Positions 34,240 to 45,877 of a DNA stretch of 64,000 nucleotides are shown here, piece after piece; the first letter of the stretch is position 1; each line of letters starts with the position of its first letter. The stretch covers positions 11,909,001 through 11,973,000 of the forward strand of contig CM073593.1 of NCBI GenBank assembly GCA_037074705.1. The letters run 5' to 3'. A program made the translations under genes and the position numbers. Source of the DNA: Zhengitettix transpicula. Lineage: Eukaryota; Arthropoda; Insecta; Orthoptera; Tetrigidae. The notes below the pieces were generated by a model that saw only the letters and a program-made list of their open reading frames with translations, was not told where the DNA came from and did not search any database.

Positions 34240-36010
34240 TTTTGAAATGATACTTTTAGGGAAGTAGATGAGTTTTACTATATGTTTCGGATATTAACGG
34301 ACTGTGGTGATTTATGTCTTGTTTATATGAGAGAAATATGTATTTTCTAATTGATTTGGTTGAGATATGGAATATTGAGGTCACTATTGATGCGGGAATT
34401 GAAGAAAAACCAGAGACAGTTTGTGATATAACTAAGGATTTTATTTTGAGATATGTGGGTCTTATTAACGTGCGTTTTGGCTCCGGGGCCCCAAATGTTA
34501 CAGCCTCACTTCCATAATGGAGACATAAAGTAATTTTTTCATTGAAAGCAGTAAAGGTGAATTAGGATTAAGTAATGATTTTAGGATTTTTAAGCGGCGA
34601 TTGATGATTTTTTTTAATGTTACTGGTGTGTTGGGATCACGTTAGGTTAGAATCGAGGATTAAACCAAGGTTTTTATAGTTGAGTTTGTTTTGAATGGGT
34701 GTGTTGCTAATGCAGATATTGTTAGTGTAGGGTATCTTTTAAGGGAAAAGGGAACTGTGACGGATTTGTTTGGTTTATTAATATTCTCCCATTGTAAGCC
34801 ATGTCTACATGGTTAATGGCAGTTTGCAGTTGTATTGTAGCTGATTCGTAGTCATGGGACTGGCAGAGTATAGCTATATCGTCGGCAAATATGACAGTTG
34901 TTGTTGCGGATATGGAATAGGACTAACCTCTCGCCGGCAGAACCTTTCTGGAGAGACGGAGAGGGCTATCTTTGGGTATGCATTTTCCTGCTTTTGAACT
35001 AAGGTTCCCACACTCAGAGGCACCTCGGCCTGTTTTGAGAGGTGTATTAACCGGGGGTCGAAGACCTTGGGCGAACGGTAAGAGTTTTCTGCTGTTCCTA
35101 TTGGAATAAACGGCCAGCTGCCTCTTACAATGGTCGAGAACCGGAGAAGGAAATGCTGCGACCCCACAGAAAATCGCCTTCCGCCATCGGAAGGGCGTGG
35201 GACACGTACCAAATGCCCGACTTACCTAAATCAGGTTTTCTATGTTTTTCTACATCACTTTTAGACGAATGCCGGAAAGGATTGTTAAACCGTAGCCCGG
35301 GGGTCCTAGTTAAGCCTTGGCTACCTTCCTCTGCCTTTCCGAAACCTCCCCTTTCAAATCCCTTCCTATGCTATTAAAGGAGAGTTCCCATCATGTGGAT
35401 TACCCTATGTAACCTCTTACTCTAAAGAAAAAAAGGACCAAGGACACTGCCACTTCGGACACCTTAGTGAATAGGGTATATTAGGGACAATTTTTTTTTG
35501 ATATTTGACAAGCTCGGAACGATTTGTAGAATAGTTGGACAAAATGTTAAAGTACGGAATGGGTAGATGAGGTTTTAATTTTAAGAGAAGTGAGGAATTG
35601 TGAACCTTGTTGAATGCTTTTTCAGAATCCAAGTACAAGGACAGGCATATATTTTTGTTTTCAAAAGATGTATTAATATATTATATTACAATGTTAAGAA
35701 GTTGAGGACAGGATTGGTTCTTGGTTAGTGATCAAGCGTGAGATTTGTCTGTTTAGTTGTGGCAGAAGTAGTTTTTGGAAGATTTTTGCAAGTATTTGTA
35801 GGAGGTTGGTGGGTCGGCAGTTTCTGGGGTTGGACTTTTGTTTATTGGGTTTGATAATTAGTATTATTGTTACAATTTTCAACTTAGTGGGGATTTTGGA
35901 AGTTTTTAGTTATGGCGTTATAAATTTGTGTTTGAAATTAGTAATTGTATTATTTTATTCTTTTCCTGTAAACTTATATTATGACTATTCTATTTCCTCC
36001 ACCGAATACT
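34240..36010 (-). pseudogene. jockey-like LINE pseudogene split by R8
   Basis: The minus strand carries RT motifs in order with many breaks: IILIIKPNKQKSNPRNCRP at about 35865, LDSEKAFNKV at about 35632, and a frame-shifted VPQGSVLGPF ending at about 35430. Past the R insertion come VIFADDIAIL (around 34890) and, further on, GPGAKTHVNKTHISQNKIL (about 34480). The catalytic aspartates are present, but the frame is interrupted several times, and an R copy separates the GSVLGP motif from the ADD motif. It is a relative of the intact jockey at 19300 but clearly older. Confidence 0.72.
34918..35428 (+). mobile_element. R repeat inserted in a LINE (R8)
   Basis: A near full-length plus-oriented R unit runs from CTCTCGCCGGCAGAACC to CCTATGTAACCTCTTACTC. 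Both sides are minus-strand reverse transcriptase of one LINE, so R inserted as a unit. I see no clear target duplication at this site. Confidence 0.75.
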
Positions 36011-36625
36011 AATAGAATGAATAATAAATCTACATCGTGTTTTCTTAGACGAAATAAAAATGTTGGCATTTGTAGAAATATTCGCAGAAATTTAAATAAA
36101 CGGCTTATTTTATGAAAGTAAATGTTTAAACAAGTAAAGAAACAGCTAAAGAAATATTTGGTAAAGGAGTCATAATTCAAGGAGGTAAAATTAAGAGATT
36201 AAAGTTTTCAGGTGATATTGAAATTTTATAGTCGGAATAAGAAACGAGTACAATATGAAAATTAATAGAATCATAACGAAATTAATGCAGTCTTGTAAAA
36301 ATATGAGTGGTATGCAAAGGGTGTTCTTTTTGGAAATTATATTTTGACGGAAGTAGATGAATTTTTGTATATGGTGAGTAAGACATTGATCGTAGAAGCA
36401 AAATAGATCTTAAGTGCCGCATGGCACAATTGAGGTAAGCTTTTCCTTAAAAAGAGGAAGTTACTTACGTCTAATATAAGTTTGGATACTAGGAAATAAT
36501 TTCTTCAAGTATGACAGAAAGATTAATTAATTAATTAATTAATGAAACCAAAAATCAGTTCATACGACGTTTTGTCCAGAATTTTTAGAGTTCTTCAGCT
36601 AAACAGGTAATGTGCAGTTTTGAAT
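36011..36625. other. Unassigned A+T-rich DNA
   Basis: Only a short TTAA run (36519-36544) stands out. Confidence 0.4.
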
Positions 36626-37020
36626 GGACTACGTCCAATGACAGTTGTTACAATTGTAACACAAAACATGTGTCAAATGACGCAATTCATTAGTATAAAT
36701 TAATATTCTGCAAGTTCGGGACTTCCTATGACAGTTGTTACAATTGAAATACCTGTTACACTTGTCAAAAGACGAAATCTATAACTGTTCATACTCCACA
36801 ATTTTTGGACTTCCTATGACAATTGTTACAACTGTAACACCTGTTACAACTGTCACACTAACGCAATACGTGATTAAAATTTAATATTCCACAATTTTGG
36901 GACTTCCTATGACAGTTGTTACAACTGTAACACATATTAGAACTGTCACAGGGACGCAATACATGATTAAAAATTCATATTCCACAATTTTTTGACTTCT
37001 TATTACAGTTCATAATAGGA
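36626..37020. repeat. Minisatellite with a period of about 93 bp
   Basis: Units begin GACTTCCTATGACAGTTGTT or close variants at 36626, 36720, 36808, 36901 and 36994, giving spacings of 94, 88, 93 and 93. Each unit contains an internal palindrome-like stretch (ACAGTTGTTACAACTGT). Four units are readable and a fifth is partial. Confidence 0.9.
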
Positions 37021-38204
37021 TGTCACGGTTTGTCTTCCGAACATGTAACGTGCCGTCATATTGTTTTACGTTGCGGATCCCGATGACGTCACATGGATAA
37101 TGAGAACAATGCACTATTCATAAAGATGTTTCCTTCATTGGACACTTCAAACCTCATCTGAACAGAAAAATATTTTGTTCAAGAGGATTTTTCAAAGTTT
37201 TTAAGTCTTACATGAATGAAAAATCGTTAATTATTTGAGGGATCAGTTTATTGTTTTGTTTCTTAGGAATTGTAAGGGTTTGATGCTCAATTTTTAATTC
37301 GATATAATTACAGAATGAAGAATCGTCAGTGTGTAAGTGTTTCTAAAGTGCTCTTACAATAAAGGATATTATCCTGAAACCACTAAAAAAATTTTTCACG
37401 ACATTACAACTTCGAAAGATTAACCGAAGTAAGTAATGAATTTGATTATAGTGTCAATTACTCTGTAATGCTAATTCTCTCGTCATTTGTTTATTTTCTG
37501 GTAGTGTTATAACAGCTTCCCCTACCCCCACCCTCTTCTCATCGCAGAGTGAGTACAAATAGGCTTTTACGTCACCGTATAGCGCGAAATATATATATCT
37601 TTAATGGTGAAATGTGAAATTGAATAGTTATTTTATTACGTCGAGCCAATTTAAGCCTCAGAGATAAGATCTGTAATGAAAACTGGAAACGTTATTTTTA
37701 TCTATCCGAAGCAATGACAATAAATCCGCGTGACATTTGACGCTATTGTCCGTAACAACTCAAGTAGTTGACATTTTGATAACAAGGACAACGTAAATAT
37801 TTTTAGTAATTTCGTCAAATATAGATAATTCTAAGGAGCGAATAGACAAATAAGAGACCGAACATTATTAAATATTTTAATCTTGATGGGGATAAAATAT
37901 ATGGTCAGAGTTCCGAAGATGATTTAATGAACGTTGGTTCTGTGTTTCTTTTTGAGCATTAGGTAAAGTAATCAAAACCACCAGTGGATTTTCATACTTT
38001 ATTAAGAACGCAGCGGACTGAAATATGTTTCAATACAGAATACTTTGACGCAGAGGTATGCAGGATGTAGAGTGCAAGTATCTGGCTGGAACCTATAGGT
38101 GCGGCGTGGTGTTTATTCCTGTCTGTTAAGGTTTCTAAATTTCTAATTTCGTGTTCCGCAACCAACCCTAAAAAATATAATGACTTTGTTCTGAATTCTG
38201 AATT
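37021..38204. other. Unassigned A+T-rich DNA
   Basis: No gene or repeat is recognised. Confidence 0.4.
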
Positions 38205-38402
38205 ACCTGAAGCAGGTTTTCTAGGGTTTGTCCTGCATCACTTTTAGGCGAATGCCGGGAAGGCTACTTAAACCGTAGCCCGGGGTCCCTAGTTAACCCT
38301 TGGCCACCTTCCTCTACCGCATCCCCCCTTTCAAATCTATTCCTATGCTATTAAAGGGGAGTTGTCACCACGTGGATTACCGTCATGTAGCCTGATGCTT
38401 TA
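38205..38402 (+). mobile_element. R repeat, 3' part (R9)
   Basis: The copy covers the last 200 bases or so of the family, from CTGAAGCAGGTTTTCTAGGG to CATGTAGCCTGATGC. It abuts the Helitron-like block that follows. Confidence 0.75.
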
Positions 38403-38417
38403 AAAATATATACATGT

Positions 38418-39073
38418 ATGTTCCGGATACAAATCTACACCCGTGAAGCAAATATTATCAGATTTAATACACGTATTCCTTTCGAACCGGAAACAAACAA
38501 TGTGGAGGTAAGACACGGCTACCATCCCCAGGGGCGGGGGTGGTTATTTCCAAACATTCTAAAAAAATTAGTTTTTTGGGGAGGGGGTCAATATGATTGA
38601 CAGTGTTTTCCCCAATGTTATTGTGTATAACTTCAACTCCTTTTGGCACGGAAGGGGAGTGCCCTTAGGGGTGGGGGTGGAGCGTCGTTAAATAATAATA
38701 AAGCATAAACAACCGAGATTGGAGTCAAATCCGGGGTTATGGATGTCTACGAGGTTAATTATGACATTCAACTTTCCGGCTAACCTCCAAGACCGGTGAC
38801 GTACGGGGATGGGAATGTTCAAACATGTTAAAACGGCCGATATTTCCGTCGAAAGAATTTTTTCGGAGTCAAAAATATAGCGTTCCTCCACATATTATTG
38901 TGATTAATTTGAACGCCTTTTAGCATGGGAGGGGAGTCCCATTAGGGAGTGGGGGTAGACTGTTGTTACAATAAAATAACGCAAAAAGGACCGAGATTGG
39001 AGTCTTATCCGGCGTTATGGAAGTAGCTGAGTTTAATTATGAGAACCCGGTCAACCGTGGGCACCCTGATAGT
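38418..39073 (+). mobile_element. Helitron-like 3' region (H6)
   Basis: Two related units are in tandem. The segment around 38719 (GGAGTCAAATCCGGGGTTAT) recurs near 38999 (GGAGTCTTATCCGGCGTTAT), about 280 bases apart. The final part, AACCCGGTCAACCGTGGGCACCC, is a decayed form of the 3' hairpin of the Helitron-like family. The opening TACAAATCTACACCCGTG is shared with 47235 and 59096. Confidence 0.5.
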
Positions 39074-40105
39074 TATGAACAAATATGTACATTTTTATAA
39101 ACGTAAAACATTTGTAACATTATTCATATTAATAAAAACAGAAACATGATTTTAAATGCTCCTAATGCGTGTGGTAATATCGGTAAAATTTATGGTAATA
39201 TTGTGTATTAATTAAATTTTTAAATAACATTCCTTAGAGAATATGTGAATTAATAGTACCATACATATAATAAAATTTAATTTTTACACAACATCAGCAA
39301 TCGTTTAAATTATTTGCGGATGTGTAATATATTATCAGAATCAAGAAAAAAATTTTTTGGAAATTTTATTGTCTTTTTTTCTATGTACACAATATTTTAC
39401 AGAATGATAATTACAAGTAGTCGTAAGCTCTCTTAATACGTAATAATAAGTAACTGATTTGTGTCTGTTAAAAGAGGTTATAATCGTGTCCTTTAGATAT
39501 ACTTTATTTACCTTACAGCGCCACATATGTGTGACATCAGTGTGTCAATGCATAAAATATAAAAGAGCAGGTTGAACAAAAGGTGGACCAGGGCGGAAGA
39601 AAGCAGGGCTTTGACCCAGGCACACCCACAGGAAACATTCGACACGCTTCGCTCGACACAAATCCCTTAACTTATTGGCTCTATCCTGTGCACTGCAACT
39701 AAGCAGGAAGAGGTTCACTTCCATCGTAATATGTTGAGAGGTTTGAATTCTACAAACGTTAACTGCAAGTTGTAGACTTCCATTAAGTACAATTTTCTGT
39801 AACTCATCGTTCACTATGAATTTTCTTATTCCTTAAGTGGTCTACACATTACCGCAACTGCATGAAAGTATTCATTGGCTATTGTATTCGATGAAAATGT
39901 CCGTCATTCATAGGTCTATTCACACACATCAGTCACGGCACGTCTTCGTTCCGTCAAGATACCTTTGAGATATATGTTTTAAAGAATTATTCCCAATCAA
40001 TCACCTTCACTACACTAATATTAACTAAACAATTGGTCATAACTTTTTGTTATATAGCTATCTTCATATTAAAATTATCTCTAATAGTACAAATATTATT
40101 ACGTT
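39074..40105. other. Unassigned DNA
   Basis: No supported feature is present. The 89-codon minus ORF at 39545-39814 has no motif. Confidence 0.4.
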
Positions 40106-40297
40106 TAATAATAAGAAAAATAGCGAAATACACAAATATGTAAATACCACACAACGTTTCTGGTAACCTTGTTTCTTTCTTCAGGTCCTAAGAAATTTAA
40201 AAAAAACATAAGAGCCCAGGGCGACACAACTGCAAAATTCATATATTTCTGTCATCACTTCTTTGTCTGTATTTGGTGATTTTTCTTATTATTAATT
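40106..40297. mobile_element. Small terminal-inverted-repeat element, copy 2
   Basis: The ends ATAATAAGAAAAATAGCGAA and, inverted, AATAAGAAAAATCACCAAAT pair. The interior (TTTCTTTCTTCAGGTCC, ACCACACAACGTTTCTGG) is the reverse complement of copy 1 at 17296-17510. Confidence 0.65.
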
Positions 40298-40457
40298 TTC
40301 AAAAACAGACGTAAATTTTTCAATATTTTATTTTTACTTTTTTAATACGATTAACACTCAACCGTGATATTCATATTGGTTTACACCAAATTTTAGAAAT
40401 TTGATCCAGAAGATTGTTATGAATGCAATCTTTTTCTGTGTAAATAATGAATGATAT

Positions 40458-41444
40458 TGTTCCGTATTATATTATATTAATTAGGCCATTAATTGGATTT
40501 AATAAAATTTAATTGTAGCGGCAGGAGCTTCCAAAGCGACAATGGAGCCGGGCTCTGTTACTTTGTCGGAAAGTCAAAATGGCGTATGCGTGCTAAAACT
40601 GGAGAGCACGACGATAGTTCAGTTGGTGACGGAACATTTCGGAGGACGGAACAAATGATTCTAGAGCAGAGACTAGCCGTTGTTTAATTATTATTAAACA
40701 AAGTTGTGAGTTGAAGACAAAGTAAAAACTTTCACGGAAACATTACATCGAAACTTGCTAAGTAAAAGCAGTTTTACATTTGTAGTCAGCCAGAAATAGT
40801 AAAGTTGCAGTTTAAGTCCCAAGCGGTAAAAAGACTAGCAAATCTATGAATCACAGGATTCATATAAGACAAGCGGTCACCAGATAGCTGACAAAAAGGA
40901 GGATCATCCGAGTTCCTGGGAGCCTACCAAGGTTGACTTAAAGAGTGTAAAATCTGTGAGCCGATATTAGAATCAGTCTAAAAATTTTGCAATAGTGTAC
41001 TCCCAACAGAAGGGATGCTGGAACCAGCTGGACAGATGTGAGTAACAAATTACAAAATAATGATTTATGTAAACGTAATTAAAATATAGAAGTCAGATTT
41101 CGTTCTATTTTAATTGTCAAGTTAATTTATTTTCTTTTTAGTTTATTTCTATCGACGTATTGTTTAGGTAAATGTGATTTGTTTGTTAATAAGATTTTTA
41201 AATCAAATTGTTGGGTCCATTATCAAACACAGTGAAGATCCTGAGAAATTAATAGTTTAAATAGTAATTGTTTTTGAGTTATTGCCACAAAATAAATTAA
41301 TATTTTGTTTGTTAATTTCGATCTTTTCATTTAATAAAAAGCCTTCCAGTTAATTATTACATATTGGAGCTTCACGTGAGGTAAACTCTTCAAAAATCTT
41401 TAAATTAAAATTAAACAAATTAAAGTCTATTTTTAATTATTACA
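40458..41444 (+). mobile_element. LTR-like element C
   Basis: The body contains AATTAGGCCATTAATTGG and the block AATGGCGTATGCGTGC shared with A1 and B. It ends TTAATTATTACA at 41361 and is followed by TTGGAGCTTCACGTGAGG, in the place of the primer-site-like motif. A second TTAATTATTACA ends at 41444 against (AT)n. A donor-like GTGAGT lies at 41038. The 5' boundary is uncertain. Confidence 0.55.
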
Positions 41445-41459
41445 ATATATATATATATA

Positions 41460-41770
41460 TAAATTAAGAATTTATCACTTTGTAAATTTTAATTGTTTGT
41501 CGTAATATTCTTTATTGGAGGCCCGATAGTCGGCCATGAAATCAAGCCGTGGCAATTTTTTATCAACATGTAACATAATTTCAATGGTAATAATAATTTG
41601 ATTTCACAAATTAACTTTGTTGTATATTTTGAACTCTGTTTTCATTTAAAATCCAATCATTTTAATTTGCTCATATAAAATCTTATATTATTATCCTTAT
41701 TATACTTTCAGCTGGAAACTTCATGAATAAATTCTTGTTAAAAACTTAGCACAAGTGTTTGTTTTATTTA
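41460..41770 (+). mobile_element. Fragment related to LTR-like element E
   Basis: The stretch TTTATTGGAGGCCCGATAGT and the following AATCAAGCCGTGGCA are close to the reverse complement of element E around 51690-51730. Termini are not seen. Confidence 0.4.
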
Positions 41771-42779
41771 AGATTGATATACGAGGAATGAAAGAATTAT
41801 TGTAAACTTAATGCAGCTTGATTTCATAGAAAGAAAGTGGTTGCGTATTAATTAATATGAGAGATATCAGTATTAATTATCCTTCACCCTCTCTGTTTCT
41901 CTCCCTTACACAGTCGCTTGCTCAATTTATTATATATCTCTGATATTATTATATAACCATCATCATTTCCAACCAAAATTTTCACTGGAATACCCAAACA
42001 ATCAACTATCAACCATGATAGTTTGATTTCAGATAGCAGTGTGTTTCTCTTAAAATGGCAACGGGTCGACGAAGGAGAGTTGTGAGTGACTGTTAGTTCA
42101 GTAGCAGACGCGTGAGAAGATCTGGCCAGGGTCACTTGATACTGCAAGCCACACCGCCACCTGATCAGCCTGGCTGGCCGCCCTGATCGCAGTTCCCACC
42201 CTCTTCGCATCACTGTATCCCAGCCGCAACTCTTTGTTCCGTACAAGTAGGAGGATCATGTACTGCTCAAACGGAATGTAACCCGTGTGACTGATGAGCT
42301 AATCAATGTCAAACCGTTAAAGGAGACTTTCTTGCATCATATGCAATCCTCTGGACCAATCCATCACCACTATGTTCTACATATTACGTCGGCTTTCTAT
42401 AGCCCATAACCCCCTTAATACACTAGTGCATAGAGCAGCATATGTGCAACATATCTTTCAGGATCACCCCAGAGACATCTGTTGGGTTCTAAGAGAGCTA
42501 ATTTGTGATACAAATATGAAACGGCATGTACTAGGAAATGTGGCATCCGTGGGAAGACTAAAAGATGGCTGTCCTAGCTATCTGTGACTCAACCCCTCAC
42601 GTCATTTTGCATGCCAGCCAACTTCAAAATATTTATTTTCTGCGGTTTTTTTTCGGGGTATTCTAATTACACTGAAATCATAATTATCCAATTTTTTTTA
42701 ATATTATATTTATCAGCAATTAGATTACATTTTAATCTATAAGCTAATGTGGTAGCTTTGACATGTTATTTACATATCA
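41771..42779. other. Unassigned DNA
   Basis: A 120-codon minus ORF (41884-42246) shows no domain. The plus ORF at 42372-42587 contains NPLNTLVHRA, faintly like the end of Penelope-type polymerases, but this is too weak to call. Confidence 0.35.
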
Positions 42780-44180
42780 TACATTATGGCATGATGAGAT
42801 CCCCTCCAGCGAAGAGAACTTGTCTAGAGATGTGCTGGCCATTTTATTTTCAGTCTTCTTGTTTCATCATTTTCTAGTAGTGGTTGTAATAATGGATTTG
42901 AATGTGATTTAAGCTTTACGTGGTGACTAACACAGTTTCCATAACAGTTGGTATTTTTAAGGCATTGTGTATTTGTTCATTTGCTATGTACCAGGAGGCG
43001 TTAACGATGGCTCTTAATATTTTAGATTGGCATCTTTGTATTTAACTTACTGGCACATCCCCAAAATTCTATCCCGTAGGTCCATATTGGTATAATTATG
43101 GTTTTATATAGTAGTAGTTTATTTTCTAAGGAAAGGTGTGACTTGCGTCCTAGTAACCAGTACATTTCTTTTTGTTTAATATTCATTTGTTTTCTTTTCT
43201 TGGTTATGTGGATTTTCCAATTAAGTTTGCTGTCGAGATGTAAACCCAAATATTTGACAGAGGGTGATTTAGGTATCTCTGTGTTGTTTATAAAGATCGG
43301 TGGGCAGTGTTTTTTACATAATATAAACGTCAAATGAGACGACTTTTTTTCATTTATTTTTATTCTCCAGTTCTGAAACCATACTTGAAGTAAGTTCAAA
43401 TATTTTTGAAAGAGTGGTAAAGCCTGGTTTATATCCGAATGTGAGGTTAGGATCACAGTATCATCTGCAAATGTTCCTAGGACAATATTTTCGACCGTTG
43501 GGAGATCAGAGGTGAACAACAAATACAAAAGGGGGCCTAAGACACTGCCCTGGGGAACTCCTGCATTAAGTGAACGTATAGATGAGACGTCTTGTTTCAC
43601 TCTTGTACGGAATTTTCGGTTAGTTAAGAATGATTCCAACAATTATAGAACATAGACAATTTTTTTAAAATTTTATATAGTAAACCCCTGCCTGACTTAT
43701 GTCTAAGAATATTGCTGGACAATATTCTTTATTTTCGAAGGCTCTATTAATGTAATTTGTTACTCGGTGGCACTGCTGACTTGTAGAATGACTCCGTTGA
43801 CAGCCAAATTGATAATGTGGAATCCAGTCATTAGCTGTGAAGTCGGGATCAATTCTTGAAAGCAATAATTTTTCCAGAAGTTTTGAGACTGATGAGATCA
43901 GACTAATGGGTCGGTAAGAAGTAACATTATTAGGATCTTTACCAGGTTTGTTAACTAAAATTATCTCTGCTATTTTTAGTTTCTCTGGCCAATAATTTAT
44001 TCTAAATATTGCGTTAAATAAATATCTAATAATCAAAAGACCTTTTCCAGGTAATTCTTTCAGCATTTTTACGGTGATGAGATCCATTCCAGGTGCTTTT
44101 ATAACGTTCATGTGCTGTATCATATTTTTTAGTTCCTTCGGTATGACTGGTGCTACTGTCACTATTTTTGACAATGGAGT
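42780..44180 (-). pseudogene. jockey-like LINE pseudogene
   Basis: Two long minus frames hold most of the reverse transcriptase. The first (44174-43665) shows PGMDLITVKMLKELPGKG, NNVTSYRPISLIS, YQFGCQRSHST and FLDISQA. The second (43642-43022) shows AGVPQGSVLGPLLY, FADDTVIL, VKYLGLHLDSKLNWK and LLGRKSHLSLENKLL. Between them, the FDKVWH stretch that normally follows DISQA is deleted and the frame shifts. The endonuclease is absent, so the copy is 5'-truncated. It is closer to the jockey fragment at 56321 than to the intact element at 19300. Confidence 0.85.
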
Positions 44181-44466
44181 ACTTAGAAAGTCATGAATCT
44201 CAATATCTGTATCATTACTGTGAGGATAAAATACCTCTCAATGTTATCCAATGAATGTGAATTATTGGTAAATTAGACCTAATTATATTTATGTTGAATA
44301 TGTGCAACATCATGAGCCAAATTGGCTTTTGTCACGTTTGATGTTTTTTTGGATATTTTCTCCGAATCCGTATACATCTTACAAAATTTTGTTTTTAAAA
44401 ATAATAAAATCATACAGAGGCATGGTTTCACTCCAAGAATATCCTTAGCCACCATTTTGTCTCCAA

Positions 44467-45877
44467 TTGTTTCATAAACTAAAAGTGAATGAGAACAAAT
44501 CTGCACACATTACATTGACTCTCCGCAAAGAAACCTGCTACAGTCACATCACACTCGTACATCCTCTGAAATCAATTCTCTACGCGGATGATACAAATGT
44601 AGTGATTGCAGATAAAAATGTTGATAATCTTGTTAGAAACCTAAATATCACTCTTGACAAGCTAAATGTGTGGTTTAAAATCAATAAATTATTACTGAAT
44701 CAAAATGAAACCAAGTTCGTCCAGTTCTCAGCGGAAAATAGTAGCAACCTTCTAGAGAAGTTCTCGGCTGATGCGCCTTTCTTGGGTCTTCAGATTGATG
44801 GTAATTTAAAGTGGCCTCACCACATAGATCTGATTGCTGGAAAACTCAGTTCGGCTTGTTATGTCTCAGAACCTTAATGCAACATGTTGACATCAACACA
44901 ACGAAAATGGTGTACTTTGCGTATTTTTATTCCCTTATGTGTTATGGCATTGCAAATTGGGGAAATTGCTCCAAGAGCGTTGAAATATTGAAGTTGAAAA
45001 TGCCATTAGAATACATTCTAATACGGATAATAAATCCAGTTTTAAACCGTTTTTGAAAAGTCTGAGAATATTAACGTGTTTATTCACGAAATTTTAAAGT
45101 TCGTTAAAGTTTAAAGGAATGGCGAGTCTGACGATTACGAGACTAGAAATCGTTCAGGTCTAAGGTCTTTGTTCTCTACCAGAAAAGTATTCACCATTTA
45201 GGGATAGTTTTATACAATAGTATTCCTCCAGATGTTAAAAACAATAATAACTACAAGAGTTTTGGGATTCAATGTAAAAATATTCTACTGTAAGGCGTCA
45301 GTGTTTTACTCAGTACAGGAGTTTTTAGATCGTTCCCCTAATTATTTTTTTTAAAAAAACTGCAAATGTGTTGCTAATAAAACCACTTATTTCATAACTT
45401 GCTATTCTCTATGGGTCTTTTCTGCTCTTTTCTTTGTTTGTTGCATGTACGACCTGGAGTTAGCAGATTCTTCGTCTCTCTGTTTTGTGAAGTGACTTGT
45501 CCGTCGTTTGTGTTATCTCATAGTGTGCGTGTGTCAAGTTTTGTGTTTATTTTTCTGAGATGAGTAAATTCTATATTTTATGATAGTCAATTCTCGAACC
45601 ATTTATTATTTACTAGTACATATTAAATATTTTTATTAGAAGTGTACATTTATATTATACTCTTAGTATAGTTAAAGAATTATTAATTTTGTTATTATTA
45701 ATACATAGTTCTTTTACTTATGTTTGACAGGGAAATATGGGTCACCGAATTTTAGTCATGTTTTAACTTCTAATTATTTATAATTGTAGCATCCAATTAT
45801 TATATTCTAATTTTATGTATTCACGTATCTTATTTCCTCATACGCGGACTACTGGAATAAAATAAATCAAATCAAAT
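44467..45877 (+). pseudogene. LINE 3' half (family D), copy 2
   Basis: ILYADDTNVVIADKNVDNL carries the catalytic YADD, followed by NVWFKINKLLLNQNETKFVQF and FLGLQIDGNLKWPHHID. A frameshift near 44870 leads to a second frame with LRTLMQHVDINTTKMVYFAY and CYGIANWGNCSKSVE. Further decay covers the C-terminus (TRNRSGLRS-like), and the 3' UTR ends in AATAAAATAAATCAAATCA at 45858-45877. Palm motifs before YADD are missing. It shares UTR and tail with the copy at 31612-32616. Confidence 0.75.

Noticed and set aside
36600..37020. CRISPR array
   Set aside because: The repeated unit is a contiguous minisatellite of about 93 bp without unique spacers, and the window is eukaryotic.
41884..42246. 120-codon minus ORF
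   Set aside because: It has no domain, no supporting neighbour and no second copy in the window to test conservation.
42372..42587. Possible Penelope-type polymerase end
   Set aside because: Only about ten residues are suggestive, and no RT or GIY-YIG motif is nearby.
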